Translations under genes and position numbers: made by a program
Shown here: positions 32,088 through 42,460 of the stretch, one piece after another
Layout: each line of letters begins with the position of its first letter
How positions within the stretch are numbered: position 1 is the first letter of the stretch
The notes under the pieces: model-generated
Database searches by the model: none
What the model was told of the DNA's origin: nothing
Seen by the model: the letters and a program-made list of their open reading frames with translations, nothing else
DNA from: Pseudomonas amygdali
GTDB lineage: Bacteria; Pseudomonadota; Gammaproteobacteria; Pseudomonadales; Pseudomonadaceae
Direction: 5' to 3'
NCBI RefSeq assembly: GCF_002699855.1
Contig: NZ_LKBW01000090.1
Coordinates: forward strand, 1 to 60,469
DNA: 60,469 nt

Positions 32088-33026
32088 TCAGGCCAGTGCC
32101 GCGCGCGCGGCGGCAAAGGCGTCCGGGGTATCAAGGTTGTAAGTAATCACGCCTTCGGCGCAACGCTTGTTCAGACCGGCCAGGACTTTGCCCGGCCCAC
32201 ATTCCAAAAGCTGGTTCGCACCACGGCTCGCCAGGCATTGAATGGATTCAACCCAGCGAACCGGCTTGTACAACTGTTCCAGCAAGTCACGCTTGAGCGT
32301 CGCCAGATCACTGACAGCACTGGCACTGACGTTTTGTACCAGCGCGATTTCCGGCGCCTGCCATTCGATGGCCTCAACAGCCTCGGCGAAACGTTCGGCA
32401 GCCGGGCGCATCAGTTCGCAGTGCGATGGCACGCTGACCGGCAACGGCAAGGCGCGCTTGGCACCACGGGCCTTGCACAGCTCCATGGCACGCTTGACGG
32501 CCTCGGCGGAACCGGCAATCACCACCTGACCCGGCGAGTTGAAATTCACGGCACTGACGACTTCGCCCTGCGCCGCTTCGGCGCAGGCTGCGATAACGTC
32601 GGCATCATCCAGCCCCAGAATGGCGGCCATGCCGCCCTGACCCGCTGGCACCGCTTCCTGCATCAACTGGCCGCGACGCTCGACAAGCTTCACGGCGTCG
32701 GCCAGGCTCAGGCTTTGCGCGGCCACCAGTGCGCTGTATTCACCCAGGCTGTGACCGGCGACGAACGCAGGAACCGCACCGCCCTCGGCCAGCCACACAT
32801 GCCACAAGGCAACGGAAGCGGTGAGAATGGCCGGCTGGGTCTTGCCGGTCTGATTGAGCAGCTCGGCAGGACCGTTCTGGGTCAACGCCCACAGGTCGTA
32901 GCCAAGGGCTTCGGAAGCCTGCTCGAAAGTGTCGAGGATCAGCGGATGCTGCGCGCCTTGCTCGGCGAGCATACCGAGCGATTGCGATCCTTGACCCGGA
33001 AAGACGAATGCGAGGGATGCAGACAT
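32088..33026 (-). CDS. fabD: malonyl-CoA:ACP transacylase
   Basis: The 312-aa enzyme moves malonyl from CoA to ACP. The nucleophile serine is in AGHSLGEYSAL, with FPGQGSQ at the start and the histidine in VPSHCELM. It lies 116 bp after plsX; the gap contains two ATGACTGA(T/C)C repeats of unknown meaning. Confidence 0.97.
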   Translation of the reverse strand: MSASLAFVFPGQGSQSLGMLAEQGAQHPLILDTFEQASEALGYDLWALTQNGPAELLNQTGKTQPAILTASVALWHVWLAEGGAVPAFVAGHSLGEYSALVAAQSLSLADAVKLVERRGQLMQEAVPAGQGGMAAILGLDDADVIAACAEAAQGEVVSAVNFNSPGQVVIAGSAEAVKRAMELCKARGAKRALPLPVSVPSHCELMRPAAERFAEAVEAIEWQAPEIALVQNVSASAVSDLATLKRDLLEQLYKPVRWVESIQCLASRGANQLLECGPGKVLAGLNKRCAEGVITYNLDTPDAFAAARAALA

Positions 33027-33142
33027 TTGACAAGCCTCTGAATTATTGTAGCCAAAATGGGCGTCCGGACAGGCCGAACGCGGGTATTCAAATTTACATG
33101 ACTGATCGGTTGGATGACTGACCAGTCTGATGCGTCACATTT

Positions 33143-34165
33143 TCAGGCTCCGCCGTTCTGGAGAAGCAATTCAAGCCGCCCCTTCAGGCGCTGCGGCAGG
33201 TTTTCACGGGATTCAACGATCGCTCGCTGAATCGCACTCTGGAACCCTGAAACACTGGCCGAACCGTGGCTTTTCACCACAACCCCCTGCAACCCGAGCA
33301 AGCTCGCGCCATTATGACGAGCAGGTGCCAGATCAGTCTGCAGTCGCTTGAGCAACGGCAACGCCAGCGCTCCGACCGCCCTGCTCAGCAGGTTGCGGTT
33401 GAACAGTGTATCGATTCTGGCGGCAATCATGCTCGCCAGCCCCTCGCTCGACTTGAGCAGTACATTGCCGACAAAGCCATCACACACCACAACGTCAGCC
33501 TCACCCCGGTACAAACCGTCGCCTTCGATGTAGCCAATGTAGTTGAGCCCCAGGGCTGCCTGCAGAAGACCAGCGGCAAGCTTGACCTGCTGATTGCCCT
33601 TGATGTCTTCCGTGCCCACGTTAAGCAAGGCAACCCTGGGTTTTGTGACGCCCAGGGTCTCGGCAAGAACAGAGCCCATTACGGCAAACTGATAAAGCGC
33701 CTCGGCGCTGCAATCGACGTTCGCACCCAGGTCGAGCAACTGGCAATGGCCAGACCGGGTGGGAATGGCTGCGATCATCGCGGGACGGTCGATACCGGGC
33801 AAGGTCTTGAGCACAAACCGCGAAAGCGCCATCAGCGCACCGGTATTACCAGCGCTGACACATGCCTGGGCCTGCCCGCTCGCAACAAGCTCAAGCGCAA
33901 CGCGCATGGACGAGTCAGGCTTGCCACGCAGGGCCTGGGACGGGCGCTCGTCCATTGCAATGGCTTCACTGGCATTTACGACACGCAGACGCGAGTGATC
34001 CACGGCACCGTGACGGGCAATGAGTTCTTCAATCAGGGAGGCTTGGCCGACGAGGACCAGATGAAGCGAGGGCGTAGCTGTCAGGCACGCGAGGCTTGCC
34101 TGAACAATGTTGCGGGGACCGAAGTCCCCGCCCATTGCGTCGATCGCTATGATCGGAGCGGACAA
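33143..34165 (-). CDS. plsX: phosphate acyltransferase
   Basis: The 340-aa enzyme makes acyl-phosphate from acyl-ACP for phospholipid synthesis. [31 protein letters not shown] and [15 protein letters not shown] are family signatures. It starts four bases after the rpmF stop, the conserved rpmF-plsX-fab order. Confidence 0.97.
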   Translation of the reverse strand: MSAPIIAIDAMGGDFGPRNIVQASLACLTATPSLHLVLVGQASLIEELIARHGAVDHSRLRVVNASEAIAMDERPSQALRGKPDSSMRVALELVASGQAQACVSAGNTGALMALSRFVLKTLPGIDRPAMIAAIPTRSGHCQLLDLGANVDCSAEALYQFAVMGSVLAETLGVTKPRVALLNVGTEDIKGNQQVKLAAGLLQAALGLNYIGYIEGDGLYRGEADVVVCDGFVGNVLLKSSEGLASMIAARIDTLFNRNLLSRAVGALALPLLKRLQTDLAPARHNGASLLGLQGVVVKSHGSASVSGFQSAIQRAIVESRENLPQRLKGRLELLLQNGGA

Positions 34166-34169
34166 GAAA

Positions 34170-34352
34170 TTACTCGTCAGCGCCCTTGTCGATCACTTTA
34201 CGACCACGGTATACGCCTTCTGGCGATACGTGGTGACGCAGGTGAATTTCACCAGTGGTCTTTTCTACCGACAGAGTGCTTGCCTCAAGAGCGTCGTGCG
34301 AACGACGCATGTCACGGGCAGAGCGGGATTTTTTGTTCTGCTGAACAGCCAT
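34170..34352 (-). CDS. rpmF: 50S ribosomal protein L32
   Basis: The 60-aa basic protein starts [20 protein letters not shown], the L32 hallmark. It lacks the C-terminal zinc cysteines, as in other gammaproteobacterial L32. It lies between yceD and plsX. Confidence 0.98.
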   Translation of the reverse strand: MAVQQNKKSRSARDMRRSHDALEASTLSVEKTTGEIHLRHHVSPEGVYRGRKVIDKGADE

Positions 34353-34365
34353 AATTGATTAACTC

Positions 34366-34893
34366 CTAAACGTTTGGGTCACGCTTTAACTGCGCCAATA
34401 CACTGAACGGGTTGGACCGCGTTACCTCGTCCACGCTCGGTTCGGGCTCATCGAGACCCGCCGGTTGCTGGCATTCTTCAGGATGATGAGCAGGCACAAT
34501 GGGCAAGGCGAGCAATAGCTCCTCCTCGATCAATGCCAGCAGATCCAAAGGATCTTCGCCCAGTTCCAGCACGTCATAACCTTTCGGTAACGACTGGGTA
34601 TTCGCACCCTCCTTCACCACGGCGTAACTGCATTCGCTGTGGATCGGCAGGGTCACCAGCTCAAGACAACGCTGGCAAACCATCTTGACCGGGACGTCTA
34701 TCGAACTGTGGATAACCACAGAACGGCGCTCGTCACGCTCAAAAACGAATTTCGCCTGCACCGTACCGACAGTGTCGGCAAGCGGGTCGCAGAGTCTCTT
34801 CAAATCGCCCAGCAGCACTTCACCCTGAAGGGTAGTGCCGCGATCAGACAATTTGCGCGGGTCAACGTGAGATGGAATCGGGTCATTCAACAT
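34366..34893 (-). CDS. yceD: YceD family (DUF177) 23S rRNA accumulation protein
   Basis: The 175-aa protein has the DUF177 core with MVCQRCLELVTLPI and an acidic ALIEEELLLALPIVP segment. YceD is linked to 23S rRNA maturation and is nearly always paired with rpmF. It starts 106 bp from the divergent yceF gene, so the promoter for the whole fab string probably lies in that gap. Confidence 0.94.
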   Translation of the reverse strand: MLNDPIPSHVDPRKLSDRGTTLQGEVLLGDLKRLCDPLADTVGTVQAKFVFERDERRSVVIHSSIDVPVKMVCQRCLELVTLPIHSECSYAVVKEGANTQSLPKGYDVLELGEDPLDLLALIEEELLLALPIVPAHHPEECQQPAGLDEPEPSVDEVTRSNPFSVLAQLKRDPNV

Positions 34894-34999
34894 AGGCCCA
34901 GCATTCTAGGGATGCCCCCTTGGCATGTCAAAGGAAATTCAGGCCTGTTCGTCACTCCGGCCACTCTTTAGAATCGACGCTCAGCCTACGGAGAACCGC

Positions 35000-35578
35000 A
35001 TGCCATCCCTGCTCCTTGCCTCCAGCTCTTCATACCGGCGCGAACTGCTCACTCGCCTGCGCCTGCCATTCACCTGCAAGTCCCCGGACATTGATGAAAG
35101 TCACCGACCGGACGAAACCGCACACGACCTCGTTCGACGCCTTGCCTTAAAGAAAGCCGAGGCGCTGGCGGGCGAATATCCGCATCACCTGATCATTGGC
35201 TCCGATCAGGTTGCCGTCCTAGACGGGCAGATACTCGGCAAGCCACATACCTTCGAGCGCGCACTTGAGCAACTGACGGCTGCCAGTGGCACCAGCGTAA
35301 CCTTCCTGACCGGACTGGCCCTGCTTAATAGCTCGACAGGCGAGCATCAGGTCGATTGCGTACCCTTTACCGTGCACATGCGCGAACTCGATCAAGCCAG
35401 CATCGAACGCTATCTGCATGCAGAGCAACCTTATGACTGCGCCGGCAGCTTCAAGGCTGAAGGGTTGGGGGTTAGCCTGTTTCGCAGCACCGAAGGCAGC
35501 GACGCGACCAGCCTGATCGGCCTGCCACTGATACGCCTTGTGGACATGCTAATAAAGGAAGGGGTCAGCGTACCCTGA
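35000..35578 (+). CDS. yceF: Maf-family nucleotide pyrophosphatase (7-methyl-GTP type)
   Basis: The 192-aa protein belongs to the Maf/Ham1 fold: LLLASSSSYRRELL at the N-terminus, PDIDES, IIGSDQVAVLDGQILGKP and GLPLIRLVDML. The YceF subgroup hydrolyses m7GTP and removes modified nucleotides; it is normally next to yceD-rpmF, as here. I chose the ATG at 35000, after GGAGAA; a frame open from 34925 would add unlikely residues. Confidence 0.93.
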   Translation: MPSLLLASSSSYRRELLTRLRLPFTCKSPDIDESHRPDETAHDLVRRLALKKAEALAGEYPHHLIIGSDQVAVLDGQILGKPHTFERALEQLTAASGTSVTFLTGLALLNSSTGEHQVDCVPFTVHMRELDQASIERYLHAEQPYDCAGSFKAEGLGVSLFRSTEGSDATSLIGLPLIRLVDMLIKEGVSVP

Positions 35579-35588
35579 CGCTCAGACA

Positions 35589-35615
35589 AAGAACCCGGCC
35601 ATTGGCCGGGTTCTT
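35589..35615. terminator. bidirectional terminator between yceF and sppA
   Basis: AAGAACCCGGCC and GGCCGGGTTCTT form a 12-bp perfect stem with an ATT loop between two converging genes. Confidence 0.88.
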
Positions 35616-35633
35616 CATTTCTGCATCAAGCCG

Positions 35634-36632
35634 TCAGCGCAGGCTTGGACCGTTGAAGCCGACCAGCATGGCAATGCGCTCAGCGATACTGGTGCCCAGC
35701 TTTTTCGAAAAGCGGTCGAAAGGCGACTCTTCGACGGTGTATTCAACGATATCCTTTTCCTTGATCACATCCCGCGCGACATAACTGGCGCTGCCAAGAC
35801 CGTCCACCAGACCGAGCGCAACGGCCTGCTCACCGGTCCAGATCAACCCCGAAAACAGCTCGGGATGATCCTTGTCCTTCAGACGATCACCACGACCCTG
35901 CTTGACGCTGGCAATGAACTGACGATGCGTTGTGTCCAGCACACCTTGCCAGAACTGCGTCTCATCGGCCTTCTGCGGCTGGAACGGATCAAGGAATGCC
36001 TTGTGCTCGCCCGATGTGTAGGTACGACGATCAACGCCGAGCTTGTCCATGGCACCGACAAACCCGAACCCCGCCGCCGTCACACCGATCGAACCCACCA
36101 GACTGGCCTTGTCGGCGTAAATCTGGTCAGCGGCACTGGCGATGTAATAAGCACCCGAAGCACCCAGGTCGGTAATGACCGCATACACCTTGATGTCCGG
36201 CTTTGCAGCACGCAGACGACGGATTTCGTCATAGACATAGCCCGACTGCACAGGACTGCCGCCCGGGCTGTTGATACGCAGAATCACGCCCTTGGTTTTC
36301 TCATCCTCGAACGCCTTCTGCAGCGCCGTGACGATATTCTCGGCACTGGCCGACTCCTTGTCGGCAATCACCCCTTGCACATCAATCAGCGCGGTGTGGC
36401 TGGAGCGGCGCGATGTACCACCTTCGAAATCCAGCATCGGAACGACCACTGCAACGAACAGAAACGCGAACGTCAGCAGCTTGAAGAAGATCCCCCAGCG
36501 ACGCGCACGACGCTGCTCCTGAACACTGGCCAGCAGCGTCTTTTCCAGAAGTTTCCAGCTTTTTGCTTCTTCCTTGCCATTGATGCCCTCGTCCGCGCTT
36601 TGCGAGACGGGTGCCTTCCATTCGTCAGACAT
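35634..36632 (-). CDS. sppA: signal peptide peptidase SppA, 36-kDa type
   Basis: The 332-aa S49 peptidase has one membrane anchor at about 47-66 (IFFKLLTFAFLFVAVVVPML). The nucleophile serine is in DLGASGAYYIASAADQIYAD and the lysine follows in DKASLVGSIGV. It degrades signal peptides left in the membrane. It is in the usual order rluC-HAD-sppA, transcribed toward the terminator at 35589. Confidence 0.95.
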   Translation of the reverse strand: MSDEWKAPVSQSADEGINGKEEAKSWKLLEKTLLASVQEQRRARRWGIFFKLLTFAFLFVAVVVPMLDFEGGTSRRSSHTALIDVQGVIADKESASAENIVTALQKAFEDEKTKGVILRINSPGGSPVQSGYVYDEIRRLRAAKPDIKVYAVITDLGASGAYYIASAADQIYADKASLVGSIGVTAAGFGFVGAMDKLGVDRRTYTSGEHKAFLDPFQPQKADETQFWQGVLDTTHRQFIASVKQGRGDRLKDKDHPELFSGLIWTGEQAVALGLVDGLGSASYVARDVIKEKDIVEYTVEESPFDRFSKKLGTSIAERIAMLVGFNGPSLR

Positions 36633-36656
36633 GTTCCAATCACTCCAACCCTAAAA

Positions 36657-37319
36657 CTAGACGCCGCGCCCATTCAACCAGGTGCGCAGCTCGGAAAAAT
36701 GCTCAATAGCCAATCGTGGCTGAAACTGGCGCAACGACTCCAGCGACTGAGCGCCATAACCCACCGCAACCGAATCCATACCTGCGTTGCGGGCCATCAG
36801 CAGATCGAATGACGCATCGCCGATCATCAACGAACGCTGCGGCGCAACATCACAATGCGCCATGATCTCGTTCAACATCAGCGGGTCCGGCTTGCTGGCG
36901 GTTTCGTCGGCAGCCCGGGTGGCATCGAAGTAATCTCCCCAGCCATTGGCCTGCAGCACCCGATCCAGCCCACGGCGCGCCTTGCCGGTAGCGACCGCCA
37001 GACGATAGCCGTCCTCGCGAAACGCCTGCATCGACTCCAGAACGCCCTCGAACAGCGGCGAAGGCACGTTATCCATGGCCATGTAGCTGTCAGCGTAGCG
37101 TTGCCGAAAGTCGATCACCTGACTGTCGCTGATCTGCGGATAAAGGGTTCGAATCGCCTCGGGCAGACCCAGACCGATAATGCCCTTGATCGCCGGATCA
37201 TCACGAACCTCCAGATCAGTCTCGATAGCCGCGGTACGCATGGCCAGAACAATTCGCCCCACAGAGTCGGCCAGCGTGCCGTCCCAATCGAAAATCAACA
37301 GGTCGTAATTACGGCGCAC
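36657..37319 (-). CDS. HAD-IA family phosphatase (phosphoglycolate phosphatase-like)
   Basis: The 220-aa haloacid-dehalogenase hydrolase has motif [10 protein letters not shown], motif [10 protein letters not shown] and motifs III/IV in [10 protein letters not shown] and [16 protein letters not shown]. The substrate is not known; the genes next to rluC are usually annotated as phosphoglycolate phosphatase-like. Its start overlaps the rluC end by 11 bp. Confidence 0.93.
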   Translation of the reverse strand: MRRNYDLLIFDWDGTLADSVGRIVLAMRTAAIETDLEVRDDPAIKGIIGLGLPEAIRTLYPQISDSQVIDFRQRYADSYMAMDNVPSPLFEGVLESMQAFREDGYRLAVATGKARRGLDRVLQANGWGDYFDATRAADETASKPDPLMLNEIMAHCDVAPQRSLMIGDASFDLLMARNAGMDSVAVGYGAQSLESLRQFQPRLAIEHFSELRTWLNGRGV

Positions 37320-38265
37320 TCAAACGCTCCACTGTCTTGGCCCACATTTCGTCCACAGGCGCCTGCACATTCAGTTTGCTGCCATCGGGCATCGGTACCG
37401 TCAGCATATAGGCGTGCAGGAACAGACGCTTGCCGCCCAGATCACGAATCTCGCGACTGAAATTCTCGTCACCGTATTTGGTATCGCCTGCAATGGCGTG
37501 CCCCGCATGCAGCGTGTGCACGCGGATCTGGTGCGTGCGCCCGGTCACCGGCTTGGCTTCGACCATGGTGGCAAAGTCACCGAAACGACGCAGTACCTTG
37601 AAGATCGTCAGAGCCTCCTTGCCCTCTTCATTCACTTCGACCATGCGCTCGCCGGAGCGCAGATTGCTTTTCATCAGCGGCGCACGCACCTGTTTCTGAG
37701 CCGTTGCCCAGTTACCGCGGACGAGCGCCATGTAGCGCTTGTCGACGCCGTCGCCGCGCAGGGCTTCGTGCAGATGACGCAGCATGCTGCGTTTCTTGGC
37801 AATCATCAGCAGACCGGACGTGTCGCGATCGAGACGGTGCACCAGTTCGAGCTCCTTGGCATCCGGACTCAACTGACGAAATGCTTCGATTACCCCGAAA
37901 CTCAGGCCGCTGCCGCCATGCACAGCGATACCCGCAGGCTTGTTGAGCACGATCAGCGCCTTGTCTTCGTAGACAATCGCAGCCTCGAGGCGCTGCAGCA
38001 GAGCCTGCGCAACCGGCACCGGCTCGTCGCGCTCAGGCACGCGTACTGGAGGAATGCGCACGATATCGCCTGCCTGCAACTTATACTCCGGCTTGATCCG
38101 CCCCTTGTTCACACGCACTTCGCCTTTGCGCAAAATGCGGTAAATCAAGGTTTTGGGCACACCCTTGAGATAAGTGATCAGAAAATTATCGATGCGTTGA
38201 CCGGCAAGTTCCGGGGCAACCTCAACCAGCTGGACGCCGGGGGTTGGAGGGGCAATATTCGTCAT
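37309..38265 (-). CDS. rluC: 23S rRNA pseudouridine(955/2504/2580) synthase
   Basis: The 318-aa enzyme has an N-terminal S4 RNA-binding domain ([20 protein letters not shown]) and a RluA-type catalytic domain with the aspartate in [21 protein letters not shown] is also present. It is divergent from rne with a 717-bp gap, the classical rne-rluC arrangement. Confidence 0.96.
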   Translation of the reverse strand: MTNIAPPTPGVQLVEVAPELAGQRIDNFLITYLKGVPKTLIYRILRKGEVRVNKGRIKPEYKLQAGDIVRIPPVRVPERDEPVPVAQALLQRLEAAIVYEDKALIVLNKPAGIAVHGGSGLSFGVIEAFRQLSPDAKELELVHRLDRDTSGLLMIAKKRSMLRHLHEALRGDGVDKRYMALVRGNWATAQKQVRAPLMKSNLRSGERMVEVNEEGKEALTIFKVLRRFGDFATMVEAKPVTGRTHQIRVHTLHAGHAIAGDTKYGDENFSREIRDLGGKRLFLHAYMLTVPMPDGSKLNVQAPVDEMWAKTVERLSAP

Positions 38266-38294
38266 GCCGCAAATGATAACAATTTTTTATGGAT

Positions 38295-38323
38295 TTGAAG
38301 CACTTAATGATTGCTGCTATAGT
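38295..38323 (+). promoter_or_regulatory. sigma-70 promoter for rne
   Basis: -35 TTGAAG (38295-38300) and -10 TATAGT (38318-38323) are spaced by 17 bp. Transcription would start at about 38330. Confidence 0.75.
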
Positions 38324-38329
38324 CGCGAA

Positions 38330-38982
38330 CGCCGCCAAAAGCGGCCGGACAGCGGACCAACGGTTGACAACCGGCCCTGACCAACGCAATTCACAAGGAC
38401 GGGAGGCCGTCCTACGCAGTGTTCGGTGACAACGGAGCACGCTGAAAACGTAACGAGCGCAGGTGACATGAGGCCGGAAACACGCCTGACAGCAGAGCAG
38501 ACAGCTCGCTGCCGGTGCGGACAGTTCATGGCCAGTTCACAAAGTGCAGTCGCTTTCAGACGCTACGAGCGAATGCTTCGGGAACAACGCCTCAAGCCAT
38601 GATGCGCGACCTTCCCTATCGAAGATCGCGGTAAATGCCAACCCGCTGCGGATTCTGCGCGCGGCAGCACCCGAATTATCAGGGATACGTGTAGGGTGGA
38701 GACGCACAACCATCGGACTGTGTAGCACAAGGCTTGTTCTAGACGCTTCATCTCGTCCGCTACCGATGGTCGATTCCTCCTCCTGACAAAGCTTTTGCTG
38801 AAAAGGGTGTCTTATGCCACCACAGCAAGCAGGAAACGTCGTCGCGACCCTCCGCCCCCTCTGGGCGAGGACCTCGCTAGACACTGGAGTGTCCAACCAC
38901 TCCTGACGTGCCCTGACACCGACCGTGAGAAGTCGTGTGTGCCGAACGCCGTTTCCGGCAGCCCGGAAACCGACGGTACTAC
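38330..38982 (+). promoter_or_regulatory. long structured 5' leader of rne
   Basis: About 650 nt separate the predicted start site and the rne ATG, with no supported ORF. Hairpins include GACAC-TGGA-GTGTC (38880-38893) and GTTTCCGG-CAGC-CCGGAAAC (38951-38970), the latter ending 12 nt before the start codon. No ribosome site is obvious. A conserved rne-II motif has been described in Pseudomonas rne leaders and is probably within this region; I did not fit its model. In other bacteria the rne leader lets RNase E control its own mRNA. Confidence 0.7.
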
Positions 38983-41900
38983 ATGAAAAGAATGCTGATT
39001 AACGCAACTCAACCCGAAGAGTTGCGTGTTGCACTGGTAGACGGCCAGCGCCTCTACGACCTGGACATCGAGTCAGGTGCACGCGAGCAGAAGAAGGCCA
39101 ACATCTATAAAGGCCGAATCACTCGCATCGAACCCAGCCTTGAGGCTGCCTTTGTCGATTTCGGCTCTGAGCGCCACGGCTTTCTGCCCCTCAAGGAAAT
39201 CTCCCGCGAGTACTTCAAGAAAGCCCCTGAAGGCCGCGTCAACATCAAGGACGTCCTGAGCGAAGGCCAGGAAGTCATCGTTCAGGTCGAGAAAGAAGAG
39301 CGTGGCAACAAGGGCGCAGCCCTGACCACCTTCATCAGCCTTGCAGGCCGTTATCTGGTCCTGATGCCGAACAACCCTCGCGCCGGTGGCATCTCGCGCC
39401 GTATCGAAGGCGAAGAGCGCAACGAACTGCGTGAAGCCCTCAACGGCCTGATCGCTCCAGCCGACATGGGTCTGATCGTTCGTACTGCCGGCCTGGGCCG
39501 CAGCAGCGAGGAAATGCAGTGGGACCTCGATTACCTGCTGCAACTGTGGACCGCCATCAAGGAAGCATCCCTGGACCGTTCGGCCCCTTTCCTGATCTAT
39601 CAGGAAAGCAATGTCATCATCCGCGCCATCCGTGACTACCTGCGTCAGGATATCGGCGAAGTCCTGATCGACAGCGTCGAAGCCCAGGAAGAAGCCCTGA
39701 CCTTCATCCGTCAGGTGATGCCGCAGTACGCCAGCAAGATCAAACTGTACGAAGACAGCGTTCCACTGTTCAACCGCTTCCAGATCGAAAGCCAGATCGA
39801 AACCGCCTTCCAGCGCGTGGTCGAACTGCCTTCCGGCGGCTCCATCGTCATCGATCCGACCGAAGCCCTGGTGTCCATCGACATCAACTCGGCGCGCGCC
39901 ACCAAAGGCAGCGACATCGAAGAAACCGCCCTGCAGACCAACCTTGAAGCGGCTGAGGAAATCGCCCGTCAATTGCGTCTGCGCGACATCGGCGGCCTGA
40001 TCGTCATCGACTTCATCGACATGACACCGGCCAAGAACCAGCGCGCCGTGGAAGAAAAAGTCCGCGAAAGCCTGGAAGCCGACCGCGCCCGCGTTCAGAT
40101 CGGTCGCATTTCACGCTTCGGCCTGCTGGAAATGTCCCGCCAGCGTCTGCGCCCATCGTTGGGCGAAAGCAGCGGCATCGTCTGCCCTCGCTGCAATGGC
40201 ACCGGCATCATCCGTGACGTCGAATCGCTTTCTCTGGCCATTCTGCGCCTGATCGAAGAAGAAGCCCTGAAAGACCGCACTGCAGAAGTGCGCGCTCAGG
40301 TGCCGATCCCGGTCGCTGCGTTCCTGCTCAACGAGAAACGCAACTCGATCACCAAGATCGAACTGCGCACCCGTGCGCGCATCATCATCCTGCCGAACGA
40401 CCAGCTGGAAACCCCGCACTTCGAAGTTCAGCGTCTGCGTGATGACAGCCCGGAAGCACACAACAGCCAGACCAGCTACGAAATCGCCGCGGCTGCAGCC
40501 GAAGTGGAAGAAATCGCCCCGCTGGCTGCCGCAACCCGCACTCTTGTTCGCCAGGAAGCAGCCGTCAAGACTGCACCTGCTCGTGCCAATGCGCCGGTTC
40601 CGGTAGAAGCCGTTGCGCCTGCCCCAACGCCTGCACCGGTCGCTCACGAGCCGAGCCTGTTCAAGGGCCTGGTGAAGTCCCTGGTCAGCCTGTTTGCGAC
40701 CAAGGAAGAGCCTGCCGCTCCGGTAGTGGTTGAAAAACCTGCTGCCGAACAGCGTCCGGCCCGTAACGAGGAACGCCGCAACGGTCGCCAACAGAGCCGT
40801 GGCCGCAACAACCGTCGTGACGAAGAACGCGCGCCCCGTGAAGAACGTGCCGAACGCGCGCCGCGCGAAGAGCGCGCCCCACGTGAGGAGCGTGCACCTC
40901 GTGAAGAACGCGCACCTCGTGAAGAGCGTACCGTTCTCGAACCGCGTGAAGCCCGCGAGGATTCAGCACCACGTGAAGAGCGTCCAGCCCGTACTTCCCG
41001 CGAGCGCAAGCCACGTGAAGCACGCGAAGATCGTCCGGTCCGCGAACTGCGCGAGCCTCTGGATGCAGCCCCTGCCGTAAACCTTGCTCGTGAAGAGCGT
41101 CCTGAACGCGCACCACGCGAAGAACGCCAGCCGCGCGCGCCTCGCGAAGAACGTCAACCACGCCCCGAACAGGCCGCGGCTGCCGTGAGCGAAGAGGAAG
41201 TGCTGCTCAACGAAGAGCAGATCAATGACGAGAACCAGGAAGGCAACGACGGTAGCGAAGGCGACCGCCCTCGCCGCCGCTCCCGTGGCCAGCGTCGTCG
41301 CAGCAACCGTCGCGAGCGTCAACGTGATGCCAATGGCAACGTGATCGAAGGCTCTGAAGAAAACGGTTCCGAAGAAAACGGCTCGGCAGAAAATGCTGAA
41401 CAAGGCAGCAGCGCCACCGATCTGTCGGCTGGTCTGGGATTCAACGCAGCAGCTGCGGCTGGCGGCGTGATCAGCGCCACAGCAGAAGCCGATGCACACC
41501 AGCAGGCCGAGCGGGCCAACAGCACTGCTGTAGACGCTCCAGCCGTAGAGCCCGCGCAGCAAGCGCCTGTTGCCGAAGCAACTGCTGCCAAGGCACCGGA
41601 AGCTGACGCACCGGCAATTGAAGCATCCACTCCAGAAACTCCGGTAGCAGCAGAACCGGTCGTTGAAGTGCCTGCCGTTGAAGCGCCGGTTGCGGATAAT
41701 GCGCCAGTCGCCAAACCGGCTCCGGAAGTAGAGGTTCAACCTGCTGCGGTCGAAGCACCTGCCATTGCCGCGCAGACCGAGCTGTTCGAAGCGCCGCATG
41801 CAGAGCGCGTCGTGCCGTTCACACCAACGCCAGAGCCAGCGCCACAAGCGCCGGTCGAAGCAGCGGCCCATGAAGAAGTGCCAGCCACTGAATCGTCCGA

Positions 41901-42306
41901 ACTGCCAACGCCTGCTACTCCTGCTGCCGAGCCTGTCGTCGTGAAGGAGGAGCCTGCTCCTTACGTCGCGCCCAAGGCCGTCGAAGAAGCAGCGCCTGCA
42001 CCTGCAGAGCAACAACCTGTGATCGTGGAAACACAGGTCGCACCGGTCAGCAGCACCGGCCGTGCACCGAACGATCCTCGTGAAGTTCGTCGTCGCAAGC
42101 GTGAAGAAGAAGCGCGCCGTCAGCAGGAAGCCGCTGCGGCCAGCACTCCAGTCATCGCCGAAGCAGCACCTGTTGCCGCTGAAGCAGAATCGGTCCAGCC
42201 TTCTCAGGCTATCGAGGAAAAGACTGAAGAAGCGGCGACTGAGCAACCAGCAGTCAAACCGCAACATGAGGCCGAGAAAGAAAACGAGCCTAAACCACTC
42301 GTCTAA
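38983..42306 (+). CDS. rne: ribonuclease E
   Basis: The 1107-aa endonuclease is the core of the RNA degradosome. The catalytic half (1-about 525) has the S1 domain ([20 protein letters not shown]), the two magnesium aspartates in [10 protein letters not shown] and VIDFIDM, and the Zn-link CPRC. The C-terminal half is disordered: an Arg-rich stretch at about 610-730 with many APREER units, a second basic patch ([20 protein letters not shown]), Ala/Pro/Glu filler and a final [17 protein letters not shown] motif. These are expected to bind RNA, helicase and other degradosome partners; partner identity is inferred. I start at [10 protein letters not shown] (38983). A frame open from 38935 lies in the leader. 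Confidence 0.97.
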   Translation: MKRMLINATQPEELRVALVDGQRLYDLDIESGAREQKKANIYKGRITRIEPSLEAAFVDFGSERHGFLPLKEISREYFKKAPEGRVNIKDVLSEGQEVIVQVEKEERGNKGAALTTFISLAGRYLVLMPNNPRAGGISRRIEGEERNELREALNGLIAPADMGLIVRTAGLGRSSEEMQWDLDYLLQLWTAIKEASLDRSAPFLIYQESNVIIRAIRDYLRQDIGEVLIDSVEAQEEALTFIRQVMPQYASKIKLYEDSVPLFNRFQIESQIETAFQRVVELPSGGSIVIDPTEALVSIDINSARATKGSDIEETALQTNLEAAEEIARQLRLRDIGGLIVIDFIDMTPAKNQRAVEEKVRESLEADRARVQIGRISRFGLLEMSRQRLRPSLGESSGIVCPRCNGTGIIRDVESLSLAILRLIEEEALKDRTAEVRAQVPIPVAAFLLNEKRNSITKIELRTRARIIILPNDQLETPHFEVQRLRDDSPEAHNSQTSYEIAAAAAEVEEIAPLAAATRTLVRQEAAVKTAPARANAPVPVEAVAPAPTPAPVAHEPSLFKGLVKSLVSLFATKEEPAAPVVVEKPAAEQRPARNEERRNGRQQSRGRNNRRDEERAPREERAERAPREERAPREERAPREERAPREERTVLEPREAREDSAPREERPARTSRERKPREAREDRPVRELREPLDAAPAVNLAREERPERAPREERQPRAPREERQPRPEQAAAAVSEEEVLLNEEQINDENQEGNDGSEGDRPRRRSRGQRRRSNRRERQRDANGNVIEGSEENGSEENGSAENAEQGSSATDLSAGLGFNAAAAAGGVISATAEADAHQQAERANSTAVDAPAVEPAQQAPVAEATAAKAPEADAPAIEASTPETPVAAEPVVEVPAVEAPVADNAPVAKPAPEVEVQPAAVEAPAIAAQTELFEAPHAERVVPFTPTPEPAPQAPVEAAAHEEVPATESSELPTPATPAAEPVVVKEEPAPYVAPKAVEEAAPAPAEQQPVIVETQVAPVSSTGRAPNDPREVRRRKREEEARRQQEAAAASTPVIAEAAPVAAEAESVQPSQAIEEKTEEAATEQPAVKPQHEAEKENEPKPLV

Positions 42307-42318
42307 CTCCGGCCCATG

Positions 42319-42354
42319 AAAAAGCCCCGCCTGTGCAAACAGGCGGGGCTTTTT
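42319..42354. terminator. bidirectional terminator between rne and murB
   Basis: AAAAAGCCCCGCCTG pairs with CAGGCGGGGCTTTTT around a TGCAAA loop. A-run and T-run are on both sides, so it can end both convergent genes. Confidence 0.96.
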
Positions 42355-42416
42355 CATGTCCGCTGATTGAGGACTGCACTGCGTTCATCTTCAATACACA
42401 GCGCTTGATCTAATCC

Positions 42417-42442
42417 CTTCGCGAGCAAGCTCGCTCCCACAA
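42417..42442. repeat. single Pseudomonas REP element
   Basis: CTTCGCGAGCAAGCTCGCTC is the common Pseudomonas REP core, with GCGAGC/GCTCGC forming the hairpin at 42421-42434. Only one copy is present at this site. Confidence 0.85.
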
Positions 42443-42460
42443 GAGACCATCCCCAGGCTA

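Noticed and set aside
40820..41165. A DNA tandem repeat or mobile element in rne
   Set aside because: The repetition is at protein level (APREER) with different codons, so it is a tail of the protein and not a DNA repeat array.
40963..42357. A 464-codon open frame on the minus strand
   Set aside because: It mirrors the low-complexity tail of RNase E and includes the terminator; the amino acids are biased (many Phe and Arg) with no domain.
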